Positions 24,674-36,729 of a stretch of 64,000 bases of DNA are shown here, piece by piece (position 1 is the first letter of the stretch; every line of letters starts with the position of its first letter). Source of the DNA: Hedera helix (lineage: Eukaryota; Streptophyta; Magnoliopsida; Apiales; Araliaceae). Below the pieces are notes generated by a model, which saw only the letters and a program-made list of their open reading frames with translations, had not been told where the DNA came from and searched no databases. Both the position numbers and the translations under genes were made by a program. The stretch spans positions 10,457,222 through 10,521,221 of the forward strand of contig OX359270.1 in NCBI GenBank assembly GCA_947179155.2. Direction: 5' to 3'.

Positions 24674-27600
24674 CTGTCTACACTAGAGTGATTAATATAT
24701 AGACAAACCAACTGATTCAATATTTACCAAGAATGCTGTTAAGAAGTACAAAATATCAGAACAAATATGTATGTAACACTGATCGTTAGTTCCCATATGC
24801 CGTTACATATGTAACAAGCTGAAATGAGTCAATTCTAAAAATTAAGGTAGTTTCAGCAATTATTAAGTTTCTTATTAATTCTGCAATTTGGCAAGAATCA
24901 CGTCGTACACTCTTCAGATGTCAGGCTTCTTAAGCACAAGCAGCAACATCTTTCAAAAACTGTCCTTCCCCAACCTCGCCTCCTTGATGTTAACCCCCAA
25001 TTCCTAACCCCACACTGTTCAGAAGAACCCTCCCCAACCTCATTAGACTTTTTCTTAATATTTTTTATTTTTACAATATCTTAGACTCAACAAAAGTACT
25101 ATCAACTTATCACAAAAAATAAATTAATGGTACTCTCTTGTTGTCAATGAGTGTGAAGTACAAGGATAATTAGAAGTAAATTTAGGGCATTTGTTTCAGG
25201 GTGATGAGCAGAGGAATAGAATACCTCGTTCCCATTCCAAACGTAACCTAGTTAGGTTAGCCAAAAGGGGAGATAATGAGCCATTACTAGCAGTGCCTCA
25301 AAAAACTTTTTCATTCCTTAATGGGGTGAGTGATGGTCCGCTACCAACCTCATGGTAATGGTTCATACTAATTAGATACTTTTGAGCACTTCTAGTCCAT
25401 TCTGGCACACTTCCCAAGTAAAAAAACAAACACTAAAGAGCTCATGCTCAATGCAATTTTATTACTGCCTTTATTCAGTTTGAAAAATCTATTATATTAC
25501 CACCACATTCTATTGTCTCAAACCAAAATGCCTAATGTTTAACCAGGGCTGCATGAGTAGACCTAACCACATCCCAAGCCCTAATGTTGAATACTGCTGC
25601 CACAATCTGCTGAATACTTGCTCCATCTTATTAGGGGCAGTCCGGTTCCCTATAACAGAACCCATAAGGAGGCCAAAACCAAATGCCTTGAAGCCTTGAA
25701 GGATAACAAAACATTGAATCTTTGAAGAAATTTACTAACCTTTCCACCACAAAAAAAAAAAAAGAAGCCAAATTCAAGTCACAACAGGTTCTCAAATTTA
25801 AAATCACACACATTCATCCTCAAAAACAACAAACAGGCTCCAATGGCACCAAGCAATCAGATATAGCTAAACTGAATGACAGTGTCTTATTTGGCAGCAT
25901 TCACATTAAAAAAAAAAGAAACGAAAGGCTTAAACAGCCTCTAAAGCTACAAGAAATCACCGGAGTTGAAGCTATAGGGCATCAAAAAGAAAGCAAAAGC
26001 CTTGAATAGGGAGGGAAAATCGCAGGTTTCCAGATGAGTTAACTAGCATGAAAAGATGGTGAACCTGATTAAGATAGCAAAACAGGCTTTGCAGGAAAAG
26101 GAACTTGAAAATTCCAACATCAAGTGTCAACAAATTGTTATGCAAAATGCTAAGCTTGTAATTTTAGGGTTCTAGAAATAGATAGTACTCATGAAGATTA
26201 AAGAGGACTTCAAAAGTTTGGATTGGGAGATGACCAACATTTTTAGACAATTTGTGCATCACAGAGAACTAATAATAACTAATGCTATCTACAGTAGAAG
26301 TCTGCTAGTTGGATAGGGGATGATTGTGATTAACACAATAAGGTATGATTTAATCCAAGTGAAAAGAATAAGAAAATGAAGACAAATGCCTTTGAGAACA
26401 TTCCTAAAATCCATCAAGCAGAATATTTATTGTTCAAAATAGCATCAATAGCTACCGTGTATTTTTTTTCTGAACAAAAAGAATATATAATTAATAAGTC
26501 TGCTAAACTCTTCCTAAATTCTATTGTACCAGGACTCCAAAAGTCAAAAAGTTAAAACTTTAACTATTAACCCATCTAAATGTAAAATGGATTAGGTCTA
26601 CAAGATGAGAATTCTGTAATGCCTTTGCTTAATCAACAGAAACAGCAAACTAACCCGATGAAACATCAACGATGGAAGACTCAAAATAAAGATTCAGCAT
26701 ACAAACTTACCAAATAACAAACAATCAACTTCACACTCGCTCCCTCAATCAATCTTAATATGTAACATAAAATATATGAAAACTTTTAAGTTCATAATTA
26801 ATCAACTTGAGAAGATAATATTTATATAGTAGTACATGCAAAAAGAACAAAATAGCCTTCGAAGACTAACTGAAAAAATAAAAGGAAAATAAAAAATTTA
26901 AAGCTTCATACTTAGACTGTGGCATCTCCTGCACTTCATTTAAGAATTGTTGGCAAGCATGAAGATATTCAAAACAAATTTTCTTGGAGCTTAATCATAA
27001 GTATGTTGTGAACAGCCTCATCATAGTAAACACCTTATGTAGATTTTGATTAGTTGAGCGAAGAACCCATATGGTAGTTAATTTTAAGATACCTAGGACC
27101 AGCCAGCCTATTCCAAAATTCACAATGCTGACCAGTTATATATTAACTGAATCTTGAGAACATTGATTGCACATTTCATCTATTATAGTTATTGAACAAA
27201 CTAATTCTAAAACATTATGTACAAACATAAATTATAAAACCATTAAAGCAAATATTAATTTGGATTAAGATAATAATACTGTAAATAAAAAAAATGCATA
27301 TTCGATTTTTGAACTCTATTTATAATAATACACATTGCAAATAAAATAAATGCATATTCTGTTTTTGAACTCTATTTACAGCTCTAGTTATCTAAACTTT
27401 CTAAATGTGAGAATGTCTGTAACAAAAAGAAGAAAGGGGAAAAATGACTCGCCATAAAAAAAACAGTGTTCGACTTTACAAAGTTAAACTAAAGCAGGTC
27501 TTAAAAGGCCAACAAGACAAGACCTTGTGTGGATTTTATTTTACAAGGTACAGTTCATCTATATATTAGGTCAATATCAATCTTAGCAAAAATCATAAAA

Positions 27601-28060
27601 CTGATTTGCACCTGAAATAATTTTTTACTATATGTTTAAAATGATTTCAAAAAATTTACTACAGTTAATGACTGAGGAAACCGTTCTCATTATAAAGGCA
27701 CAATACAGTACTTCTTTCTGTATATTAAGATCAAATTACCTAGAATCTGGGACCCCCATTAAAAAAGAAAATCAAAATCTCTTGTACTTACTCTTTGACT
27801 TCCACGAATTTCCTTGTAATTAAGTTGGTGAAGAAATAAAGAAACATATCCTCTCTCATAGTGGAATTTAGCTTGCACAAGCATAAGCGATGAAATGTGT
27901 TTTATTAGATATCATATGGATACAAAAAAAAAAGATGAGAAACTCAAGGAATTATTTACTATACAAAATATATTTTAGGAGTGATATACAATAGTTTAAA
28001 ATGGAAATACAATGCTAGCCAGAAACTGAAATATAATAATGAGTAGTCAAACCCTGATAC
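24674..28060. repeat. Duplicated intron block, left copy; otherwise no gene
   Basis: Segments at 24,880-25,080 and 26,040-27,400 recur in the same order at 28,330-28,550 and 28,570-29,640. They show many small differences but long shared runs such as CAAAATGCTAAGCTTGTAAT. The 25,140-26,040 part is absent from the right copy. No coding exons were recognised other than the duplicated QTRT2-like exon. Confidence 0.7.
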
Positions 28061-28143
28061 ATTTCATTTTGCTACTTCTTGAGCACAACAGTGACATTCT
28101 TCAACACTAGAGCCTCCAACGACGGATTCAAACACAACTCCAC
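28061..28143 (-). pseudogene. QTRT2-like pseudogene, duplicated exon copy 2 (decayed)
   Basis: It aligns over its 83 bp with the exon at 24,591-24,673. The protein has changed: the first glycines read differently, VGGSSVEE is kept, and the arginines and cysteine after it are altered (CHCCAQEVAKMK). The acceptor is TAG where copy 1 has CAG. It is the more decayed of the two copies. Confidence 0.7.
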
Positions 28144-29642
28144 CTATCTACACTTGAGTGATTAATATATGGAAAAACCAACTATTTCGATGATTACCGA
28201 GTATATTTTAAGAAGTATAAATTATCATAACAAATATGTATGTAACAGTGATCATTAGTTCCTACATGCAGTTTCATCACATACGTAACACTAGCTGAGA
28301 AGTCAATTCTAAAAACTAAGGCAGTTTCCATTCTGCAATTTGGCAAGAATTGCATGACATACAATCTTCAGATGTCAGGTTTCTTAAGCATAAGCAGCAA
28401 CATCTTTCGAAGAGTGTCCCTTCCCCAACCTCGCCTCCCTGAAGTTAACCCCCCATCCCTACCCCCACACCCTTTAGAAGAACCAACCCCGCCCTAATTA
28501 GACTTTTTCTTAATATTTCTTATTTTTTTCAATATCTTAGACCTAACTTAGACTCAACAATAATACCTCCTAAAACAGGCTTGCAAGAAAAAGTAAAAGA
28601 AAATTCCAACATCAAGTGTGTTCAAATTGTTGTGCAAAATGCTAAGCTTGTAATTTTAGGGTTCAAAAAATAGATAGTACTCATGAAGATTAAAGAGGAT
28701 TCCAAAAGTTTGATTTGGGAGATGACAATAATTTTAGACGAATTGTGCATTATGGAAAAATAATTAGTGCTATATACAGTAGAAGTGTGCTGGTTTGGCA
28801 CAGACTCACAGATACAGGGGATGATTGTGATTAACATAATAAGTTATGATTGCAGTCATTGCATATAAGTGAAAAGAAACTGAGAATGAAGAAAAATGTC
28901 TCGAAGAATACTCCTAAAATCCATCAACAGAACATTTATTTTCCAAATAGTGGTGTAACTATGCTGAACCAAAAGAATAAATAATTAATAATTCTGCTAA
29001 ACTCCTAAATTCTATTGTACCAAGACTCCAAGAGTCAAAAAGTTAAAACTTTTAATATGTAACAAAAAAATATGTGAAAACTTGAAAGTTCATAATTAAG
29101 CAACATGTGATGATAATATGAATATAGTAGTACATGCAAACAAAACGAAATAACTTTATCTGAAAAATTGACGACTAAATGAAAAAAGAAAGGGAAAATA
29201 TTTCAATTTAAAGCTTCATAATTTGCTTTTTATACTCGAATGTGGCATCTCCTACACTTCATTTAATAACTTGTTGGCAAGCATGAAGATATTCAACACA
29301 AATTTTCTTGGAGCTTAGTCATAAGAATGTTGCGAACAGCCTCGTCGTAGTAAACACCTTATGTAGATTTTGATTAGTTGAGTGAAGAAACCATATGGTA
29401 GTTAATTACAAATCTTTAAATGACTGGCAAGCCTATTCCAAAAATCATAATGCTGACCAGTTATATATTTACTGAATCTTGAAAACATTGATTTCACGTA
29501 TAATCTAATATGGTTCTTGAACACACTAACTCTAAAATATTATGTACAAACATAAATTATACAACCTTTAAAGCAAACATGAGTTTCAGATCAAGATAAT
29601 AATATCCACTGTAAATGAAACAAATGTATATTCAATGTTTAC
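28144..29642. repeat. Duplicated intron block, right copy
   Basis: This matches 24,674-27,400 with deletions. It ends just downstream (on the minus strand) of the exon at 29,643-29,798, so the duplication covers an intron, the exon and flanking intron. No additional gene was seen. Confidence 0.7.
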
Positions 29643-29798
29643 CACACTAAGGTGAATGCAATCATCAAGCCATCTCACAGTTTGATCCACCGAGGCTTTA
29701 TTCTTCTTTTCTGACACCCAAACAGGAGCTTCAACGGCTAAAGTGATCCATAAGTTTGGCTTCATGGAGGAAATCATTTCCATATATTCTCCGGTTAT
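29643..29798 (-). pseudogene. QTRT2-like pseudogene, exon (ISSMKPNLW...VRWLDDCI)
   Basis: Bounded by a CAG acceptor and a G|GTAAAC donor, the 156-bp exon reads ITGEYMEMISSMKPNLWI, then LAVEAPVWVSEKKNKASVD and VRWLDDCIHLS. These match the plant QTRT2-like family in the region after the GRR-containing exon. The frame is open here; the gene as a whole is broken in exon 1. Confidence 0.8.
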
Positions 29799-29915
29799 CT
29801 GTGCATATCAATATTGAAAAAATGAAGAAAACTACATCCTACCGATGGAGAGAGACAAAGTGAAAATTATGGAAAAGAACAGATATTATCATCAAAAGAC
29901 GTTATGTAGAACTAC

Positions 29916-30069
29916 CAAGCGACGGCCAGAAGGGGTATCAAAAGATGCCCCAATCTTGTTACTGCTATTACAGTCTGGAAGGCATACAACTGAATCCCTT
30001 GGTACAGCTGCAAATGCATATTCAAGCAAACCAAGCATCACGTGCAATCCTCCAATATGTGACTCCAAG
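29916..30069 (-). pseudogene. QTRT2-like pseudogene, exon (HIGGLHVMLGL...PSGRRL)
   Basis: Between acceptor TGCAG and donor G|GTAGTT, the exon reads ESHIGGLHVMLGLLEYAF, AVPRDSVVCLPDCNSS, then KIGASFDTPSGRRL. This matches the segment of the TGT-like accessory subunit that precedes the exon at 29,643-29,798. No stop was seen inside it. Confidence 0.8.
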
Positions 30070-31926
30070 CTGCAGAATCAAAGAACACAGTAATGATTTA
30101 GACAATTACGACCCATAGAAAAAATAAGTGAGAAAATACCATGAACAATTGTATATTGACCCCAAAATAAGAGGGAATATATATATATATATATATATGT
30201 ATGTATTATGTATTATGTATGAGGTTTTCATTAAAAAGGTTTCCGTACCCTCCAGAATGGATATAAGGCTAAGGAATGGGGGGTCATGGCCCATCCAGAG
30301 CTTTTTATAATTTTGATAAGTGATTCAAGCCAATCTCCATAATGTTTTGTGTGAAGATTGAATGGGTGAAGCAGGTACCTTTGTGTACAGTACCCCCGTG
30401 TGTGTTTCTGTGTGTGTGAGGAAGATAGAGAGAGAAACCTGTATAACCACAATGGACAAACCAATCCATTTGCACATCTGAAAGTTAATTGAACTTTCAG
30501 TACTTATTTTTTTTAGTTTTGTTAAACATCTGTATGAAATTACGTGAACTTATGTAGCTCATCACTTGTTCAAGGATGTTCTAGTGAGATAATCTTTATG
30601 AGGACAACTGAAACATCTATAATAAAGGAGATGCTGAAGACGAAGAACTAAGATGTAAATTTTATTAACAAGGTTAGGGCATTATACATGGAATTAGTGA
30701 CAATAATAAGAACTTAATTTTTCCAGTCCATCAGTATGAGCATCCAAGGGCAGACCCAGCAACAAAAAGTTGTAGAGTGTTCTTGCCTGATGAGTGAGCT
30801 GCACTGGATACGGCTGAACTTGTGATAATGTACGTCAGGCTTGTCAGCAGAAACCCTCTGTAAAGTGTAAACAATATCTTCATGAAGGGAGTGACAATGC
30901 AATCAACAAGATCGCATGCGGTTACAGACAGCTGGTTTTCCTTTTCTTTTCTTTTTGCAGGTTAATTTTGGTGGTTGATGGTATACAGGGTTAAAAAAGA
31001 ACAAGGAAAGCTCGAGAGTCAAGACTAATGATGTAACTGGAATAGTTGAAGAAGAGATAAAACTGTTGTTTAATTTATGTTATCAATACCTAATAAAATA
31101 ATAACCATACTAAACATAAACACTTCATCAGAGTATTCAAGTAAACCTTTGAATCACATGATTTTAGTAAATCACCTGAAGGAAAAGTTAATATGTAAAG
31201 TTTTTTTCAAATGTTGTCCAAACTAGAAAACATCTGAAGTTACCCAAATCACAGGTCTGATATTAAAAAAATGCTGAACTCTGTAAAACAAGTTATTCTA
31301 CTTTTGCTACAGATACTCCCACATTTCCTAAAACCAGATGTTCCCTTTTCTTTTATTATTATTATTACTATTATTCATTATTATTATTATAAATAAATAA
31401 AAAAAGAAAGGCAGATGTTCCTTGGTAGAAACAAGTGTGTAAACCTAGGTTGAGGAAGAGGCATCATAAGATAAATACATTACCAGTTTTAATTAGAATT
31501 TTCTATTTCAAATGCATACGTAAGGGACCATCTAAATGACAACATCAATCTGTGTAACAGTGTTCCAAAATTCTTTTATGCTCGGCTCACCTAAACAAAA
31601 AGTATTACATACTGAATTCTTCTGAAAAAAGCTATCAGCATTTACTTGAGTTCAGATATATGAATCCTATATTTATCATATGGTTACCTACACACCACAA
31701 TATCTTTCTTTACTATTTCCAGAACTTGAATCTTCACTACCTCCCCCTTTCTATGTCATTAAATTCTAAGAGATATATCTGCTAAAGTTTATGAAGCAAT
31801 GCATAAACCATGAATCTCATTTCACATGTGTGCTTGTTTGTAAATTATAGAAAGCATAGTCTCAGAACATAAGTAAACAAGTGAATCTACGCATACCATA
31901 ACTAACCACACTAACAGAATTGTTGT
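30070..31926. other. Long intron or spacer, no gene recognised
   Basis: The stretch contains a (TA)n run at about 30,178-30,198 and AT-rich DNA. A minus-strand frame at 30,714-30,902 follows an AG acceptor but I could not match it to the missing QTRT2-like segment. It lies between the GGLH-containing exon and the PPR pseudogene. Confidence 0.4.
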
Positions 31927-34426
31927 TCAAGAAAAATCTTCTGTATTGGCTTGTTTAATGGATGCCTTCTGGTATCTCACTTTCTCAATCACCCTCTCTA
32001 GAAAGTCTAGAGTTGTATCCGTGACATGGTTAGGGGGACAACCAGCATCCACCATCATCTTTAAGAATTTGTACGCATCCTTTAATCTGCCTGCCTTGCT
32101 ATGAACTTCTATAAGTGTATTGTAAGTAACAACATCAGGGTTTATCCCACTAGTCCTCATTTGTTGAAAGAGTTTGTTTGTTTCATCAATCCGGCCAGCC
32201 TTCCCAAGGGCATTAATCAGGGTATTGTACATCACAATATCAAGATAACCACCCTGCTTCATTAGTTTTTCCAGAACAGCACTGGCTAGATCCGCCCTTC
32301 CCATCTTACCAAGCCCTTGAATTATCACATTATATGTTGCTATGTCTGCTTGGCAGACTTTTTCGCCCATTTCATGAAGAATGCCCCAAGCTTCATTAAA
32401 ATAACCCTTCTTTACAAATGAACTCAACAGGGAATTGTAAGTGTAACTGACAGGGTTGACACCCATATTGGTGAAAATCTCAAATAACTTACAGGCTAAG
32501 CTTTAGATTTCCCTTTGCCAAAAATATAGACAAGTAAGTGTTGACCATGTCAATATCAAAAGAATTCATGCCTTTCTGCTGAACTCTTTTTCCCCTGGAT
32601 AGTGAGAACAGCTGAGAAGAATGTTTATTGGAGCACACTTGATCGGCCAACAGATCCATATACAGTGATGAAGACCATGGATCAACATCACCAAATGAAG
32701 CCTCTTTTTCATGACGCCCAGCACCCTCCAAACCAAGATGCGTATCAATCCCTTGGTCAGCTGAACTTATCAAACTCAATATCTCAGCAAAGTCACCTTT
32801 AGATGGAAACAAAGGCATGAAATCCTTTTTTTTGCTCTATGGATTTTTTATTGAAGCCTCCATGGTAGCTTTCCACTTAAGAACAGCTGGCATTATATTG
32901 CCATCCCTAATGTGCTTCATGAGTCCGTCCAATCCCACCGACCATGCCTATAAAGCGCAGTTAAGAGTGATGTTATAGTAACCAAATCAATGAGAAAGCC
33001 TCTAGCTTCCATCTCTTCCACTAATTGCAATGCTTTCTCAAGCTGACCTTCCCTTGAAACATGCAGCATTACAATGCTGTATGTAATTCCATCCACAAAT
33101 TGCCCTTTCTTCTTCAAATCAGAAAACAGGGTATAAGCAGCTGTAGCCCTCCCATTTCTAAATAACCCATCAATTAGAATTTTGTGTGTCCAACATGAGG
33201 CCCTCACCCCTTCATTAATCATTTTCTCAGACAGATTGCAAGCTTCTGTAAGTTTCCTAGCCCTTAGAAACCCATCCAAGAGGGAGTTATAAACAACAGT
33301 ATTTGGGCGGAAGCCGTTATATTGCATCTCACTAAATATCTTTGCTACATCATCCAACAAGTAGGACTTAGAGCAGCCATGGATAAGGATACGATAAGTG
33401 AAGGCATCAGGCTCTTGACCAGAGCCCTTCAGTTCCCCCCCAAACAAGGAGTGCATCCTTCACCTTCCCACTCAAGCATCGCACATGAATTAGGCTGTTA
33501 TATGTGCACAAGTCAGGGCTATATGAACCACAGGAGCCTAGGCTCTTTTCCTTCATCTCTTTGAAGAGTGTCAGTGAAGTAGCCAGATCGCCCCAGCACC
33601 CAAATGCATGAATACATATATTGTATCCCCATGTATCCAATGAAAATATATTCTTCTCCTTCAACTTATCGAAAACTCGTTGAAATTCTGCCCTTATTTC
33701 TGCTTTTCGAAGAGCCACAAACAACTAATTACAGGCTATCGCATTGGGAAAGACACCATGATCATTGTTATTTCCATTGGCGGTGTCACTGACATTAACA
33801 TTGGATGCATCTAAGAGTCTGAAAAAAATGGACAAGGCCAGACCTAGCTGGTTATTGAGGACAAGCACAATAAGGACAGAGTTATTTATGTCAAGGTTCA
33901 AGCAGCTGGTAGTTTCTAATTCATTTTCAACGTGATCCAAGATCTCGAGTGCAGAATCGAACTTTGCACATCAGATGAAGGCATCAAGGAGCAGTTTATA
34001 GGTTGTGGAATCTAGGGCAATACCATCTTGCTTCATAGAAGTAAGCAGGTTGAGGATATCCTGAAGGAGATGGTGGTGGAGTTGACGCTGGTGGCAGTAA
34101 AGACAGACACTTCGGAATATTTGGGAGTATGCTTTAGCCGAGTGCTTGTAATTGGCCCTAAGAGAGCACCACTGGAAGAAATTCACCTTCTTTGATATGT
34201 CAAGGGAATTCCTTCGGAGAATTTGGAGTACAAGACTCTCACAAAGGAGAATGGAATCCCCATCTAGATTACGAGTTCCACCAGTCTTAGAGATTGCTTT
34301 AACAATGGAAGCAATTAGAAGGCAGTTCCCAAGTTCAGTTGAAGTAGTACTCGTACTTTTATTCCTCCTGAAGAAAACAAGAGCATAACATATGTGGCAT
34401 TTGTTGTTTTTCCTACTCCATGGCAC
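31927..34426 (-). pseudogene. PPR protein pseudogene (At4g01570-like)
   Basis: The minus strand carries an intronless reading path of about 830 codons. The N-terminal part (ILRRNSLDISKK, NFFQWCS) is followed by P-type 35-residue PPR units such as PDAFTYRILIHGCSK, NTVVYNSLLDGFLRARK, YNVIIQGLGKMGRADLA, YNTLINALGKAGR and PDVVTYNTLIE. The C-terminal part ends near QKASIKQANTE. Breaks: an in-frame TGA near 33,971, an in-frame TAG near 33,727, a shift near 33,430 (VW then EELKGSGQEP), and further damage at about 32,820-32,920 and 32,470-32,490. P-class PPR proteins bind organellar RNA. The similarity to Arabidopsis At4g01570 is from memory and should be treated as tentative. It lies on the same strand within the intron between two QTRT2-like exons. 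Confidence 0.85.
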
Positions 34427-35523
34427 ATTGTTGTTGCTCCTTTACCTCCACCAACTACTTTGTCCCTGATGCTGTTCAAGGAAGCAACTTGATGATCTTC
34501 CCTATTATTTTAAAGAGAAAAAAAATTACCCTTCCATTAATGGTCATAAAATGAATTATGCATATCAAGTAAATATGAAAGCAACCACTTGGATAAAGGT
34601 GAGGAACAACATGGGGCATGTTTAGATAAAACTGCACCAACTCCAGAGAGGATAATAAGTTCATTACAAAAGTGAGTTGGAAATACAAAGCTTGAACTTT
34701 ATTCATAATTTTATAATACCAATTTTACCCTTAGCTGTTTAACTAAAACTATTTTTTCTCCAACCATGTCCTTTTCATTGGGGCTCCAATATCTGAGATA
34801 TTCTGATGTCTGCTGCACAATTTTCCCTCAACTGCAAGTTGTTGCTCACATTCTCTTCCTCCAACAATTTTTAATCATAAAGGATGTAACACAACCAAAA
34901 GTAACTGCAATCTAGTAACAAACATATTCATAATCTCTCAACTACTGACTTGGTGCATCATTATAGTCATCATAGCACTCTCTCACTCAATTACTAATTG
35001 ACTTTTGGAATCTCTTCTAATGAAGTTGATATTACACAATCCATTAAATTTAAATATTCCATGTACAATACTAAAATCAAATGCAATAGACATTTAACTT
35101 CTTTTTATCTTTTTCTTTTAATATTTTTTTTCTACCTCTTTCCAATATCTAACAAAGCATATTGTTCTTTCCATGTTTTTCCCTCACCATAAAGTAAAAC
35201 CCAATTCAAGGCATTGTTTGGAACAGTTAACTTTATAAAAAAAAAAACAACTTAAAAACAAACCCATTACAATTAATTTTTTAAAATTAGTCCTGGAATT
35301 AAAATTTAGTCTACCCAACCAAATTTGTATTCATTAACAGGATTGTTTCTAATTTCACTTTATTTTCCCTTTCATTTTCTTTTCCTTCAACTAGCCCTTT
35401 CCAATATCACGTCTTTCCTTCCCTTTTTCCCCTTTTCTTTTTCAATTTCACCAGCTATGTGCAATCTATATACACATACATATACACAGATAGATATGGA
35501 GAGAGTATAATATAGAAACTTAC
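34427..35523. other. Intron or spacer upstream of the PPR pseudogene
   Basis: AT-rich DNA without recognisable coding signal. If the QTRT2-like gene model is right, this is its first intron, which begins at a GTAAGT donor read on the minus strand at 35,523-35,518. Confidence 0.45.
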
Positions 35524-35725
35524 AAGTGAAGAGGGCTACATTCAAGGATAAAAGAATCAGGGTAAGGAAGGGAGGAAAGAAGGTCAGATGAGATGTAAAC
35601 TGGAAGCCCTTTACGCGTGGTGAGGAGTAGCAGGAGTCTCTATTGGATGCGGGGCAGCTGCCCAACTGCAGCGAACCTGCTCTCGCCCTTCCATTCTTGC
35701 TCCAGGCTTTCACAGCGAACTTCAT
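35524..35725 (-). pseudogene. QTRT2-like pseudogene, first exon with several stops
   Basis: The ATG at 35,725 begins MKFAVKAWSKNGRARAGSLQ, the usual N terminus of plant queuine tRNA-ribosyltransferase accessory-like proteins. In the +1 frame the next part reads IETPATP, then broken pieces corresponding to the expected RKGLP.FIS.DLLPSLP region, interrupted by at least four stops, up to a consensus GTAAGT donor at 35,523. The shift and the stops show that the gene is dead. Confidence 0.8.
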
Positions 35726-36021
35726 CCCTTTCTCTATCTCCGGTTCCCGACTACCGGCTGCTATGTTGCCGACTAGCTGTCCCGCCTTAGTTTCATTTTG
35801 ATTGAATTTGACGCCTCTGTTTTTCTTTTCCGATGTCTGGATTCTTTGGAAATTGGAACAGGGAAAAGATTTATTTATTTTTAAAATATCTATAAAAAAA
35901 AAATTGTTGGTAATACTATTCAAATTTTCTTAAGGTGGGTGAGGGAACAGAGACACCTAAACAATTATACAAATATAAATACAATATGAATATAGTTTTT
36001 GAGGTTTGATGAACTAAAATA

Positions 36022-36295
36022 CTCCCTCCATTCTTTTTTATTTATCTTTTTAGAGAAAAATTTTTATTTCTTTTAATTTGTCATTTATAAATTTTAAAAG
36101 AAGATTAAATACTTAATTTCTTATATTATCTTTTATAATTAAAGGTTAATTTATTTTTCTCTCATCTTTTCAATAAATTTTAGAAAACTAATTTTAAAAT
36201 TTTATACTCAATTTAGTCAATTAAACAAAATATTAATTATATTTTTTAATCTATGTGCATAATTTTAAAGATACAAATAAAAAAAACGGAGGTAG
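36022..36295. mobile_element. Stowaway-like MITE, TA target site
   Basis: It begins CTCCCTCCATTCTTTTTTAT and its right end reads AACGGAGGTAG, an inverted match. TA is duplicated at both ends (36,020-36,021 and 36,296-36,297). The 274-bp AT-rich body has no coding capacity. Elements with this end sequence are mobilised by mariner-type transposases. Confidence 0.85.
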
Positions 36296-36446
36296 TACCA
36301 TCAAACTTAACCTTCATACAGCAAGGAGGGGTAAAAAAAAATACAAAATACCTAAAAAAAACTTACTTTTTTTAAGGTTTTTGGTATGATTTTTCAAGCT
36401 AGCCTTCATGTTTAAGTTCAGGGCGCTCTTGGAAGAAAAAAAAATA

Positions 36447-36729
36447 CTACCTCCGTCCCATAATAAAAAATTTAGTTGGCTTTTTGCGTATATTAAAAAG
36501 ATGATAAAATGATAAAATTATTCTTATTTAAATATCATTTAATTGTATAATTTTTTGCACATGACTAGTGATACTTTATAAATATGCATAGAGAATAAAA
36601 ATATAATAATTGATACTAAGAATATTATAGACAAATTATTATAAAAAATAGATTATTTAATATAAGTAGACATTTAACGTGAAACTATCTAAAATAGTAA
36701 TAAGAATTTTTATCTTGAGATGGATGAAG
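36447..36729. mobile_element. Stowaway-like MITE, second family
   Basis: The left end is CTACCTCCGTCCCATAATAA and the reverse complement of the right end is CTTCATCCATCTCAAGATA, with TA at both borders. The interior matches 112-290, so this family is present at least twice in the window. Confidence 0.8.
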
